Shown here piece after piece: positions 63,927 through 64,000 of a stretch of DNA of 64,000 nucleotides. How positions within the stretch are numbered: position 1 is the stretch's first letter; the number at the start of each line of letters is the position of its first letter. The notes below the pieces were generated by a model, which saw only the letters and a program-made list of their open reading frames with translations, did not search any database and had not been told where the DNA came from. The DNA comes from Streptomyces sp. Root1304. Its GTDB lineage: Bacteria; Actinomycetota; Actinomycetes; Streptomycetales; Streptomycetaceae. The stretch covers positions 168,292 through 232,291 of the forward strand of contig NZ_LMEP01000003.1 of NCBI RefSeq assembly GCF_001426405.1, in the 5' to 3' direction. The position numbers and the translations under genes were made by a program.

Positions 63927-64000
63927 GTTCGGCGGCGTCCTACTCTCCCACAGGGTCCCCCCTGCAGTACCATCGGCGCTGAAAGGCTTAGCTTCCGGGT
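63927..64000 (-). rRNA. rrf: 5S rRNA, 3' part (runs off the window)
   Basis: Read on the minus strand: ACCCGGAAGCTAAGCCTTTC, then AGCGCCGATGGTACTGC and GTGGGAGAGTAGGACGCCGC, the universal 3' half of 5S rRNA. The 5' half lies beyond 64000, so the 16S-23S-5S operon is to the right. The exact 3' end is within a few bases. Confidence 0.93.

Overview
The window is high-GC actinobacterial DNA, almost certainly Streptomyces. The evidence is the roughly 70% or higher GC, the strong third-position GC bias, frequent GTG starts, and marker families such as DUF6230/DUF6114, DUF5999, a bL37-like peptide and actinobacterial GcvP with its glycine riboswitch. The right edge runs into an rRNA operon (5S rRNA 3' end). 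No tRNA, CRISPR array or intact insertion sequence was seen.

Layout. (1) 1-13.1 kb: a complete kdp potassium-uptake operon on the minus strand (27-residue peptide, kdpF, kdpA, kdpB, kdpC, kdpE, kdpD cut by the window edge), followed by a second partial set: kdpF2-kdpD2 on the minus strand and, diverging from it, kdpB2. The second set has no kdpA or kdpC. (2) 13.4-21 kb: a short-chain dehydrogenase, a bL37-like ribosomal peptide, a GNAT protein, a PH-like membrane protein, a KdpD-type sensor domain without a kinase, two large APC-superfamily permeases of the potassium-transporter type and a two-helix miniprotein. Five intergenic regions in parts 1 and 2 carry TTGACG-like hexamers with one shared geometry (11-21-11 bp), which I read as a potassium-regulon operator, probably for KdpE. 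(3) 21-21.7 kb: a scar holding TGGGGAG repeats and a truncated HipA-like kinase fragment. (4) 21.7-34.2 kb: an ECF sigma factor with a membrane partner, CbiZ, an alpha/beta hydrolase, a six-gene DUF6230/DUF6114 operon with a divergent TetR regulator, a signal peptidase, an AraC regulator, a Tat-type Rieske lipoprotein, a degenerate isochorismatase and a flavin-barrel protein. (5) 34.2-45.4 kb: regulators (LysR, MocR, PadR), three EamA exporters, PNPOx-like and PaiB-like flavin proteins, a Clp-N protein, SRPBCC, DUF1963 and PhzF. (6) 45.4-49.6 kb: a CPBP membrane protease, a glutamate-cysteine ligase family enzyme, a hypothetical protein and DUF5999.

(7) 49.7-63.8 kb: a core locus conserved in Actinobacteria: gcvP with glycine riboswitch, PRC-barrel, dinB, MerR regulator, DUF151 nuclease, FtsR-like MerR, GarA/OdhI-like FHA protein, DUF881, small basic protein, DUF881, a sugar nucleotidyltransferase fused to a decayed phosphomannomutase, and a CDP-alcohol phosphatidyltransferase. 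The order matches the mycobacterial pgsA2-to-gcvB region except that gcvH is missing between DUF881 and garA.

The likeliest new biology is the potassium super-locus. Two KdpBs, two KdpDs, two KdpFs, a kinase-less KdpD sensor and two non-Kdp permeases appear to be tied together by one tandem-repeat operator.
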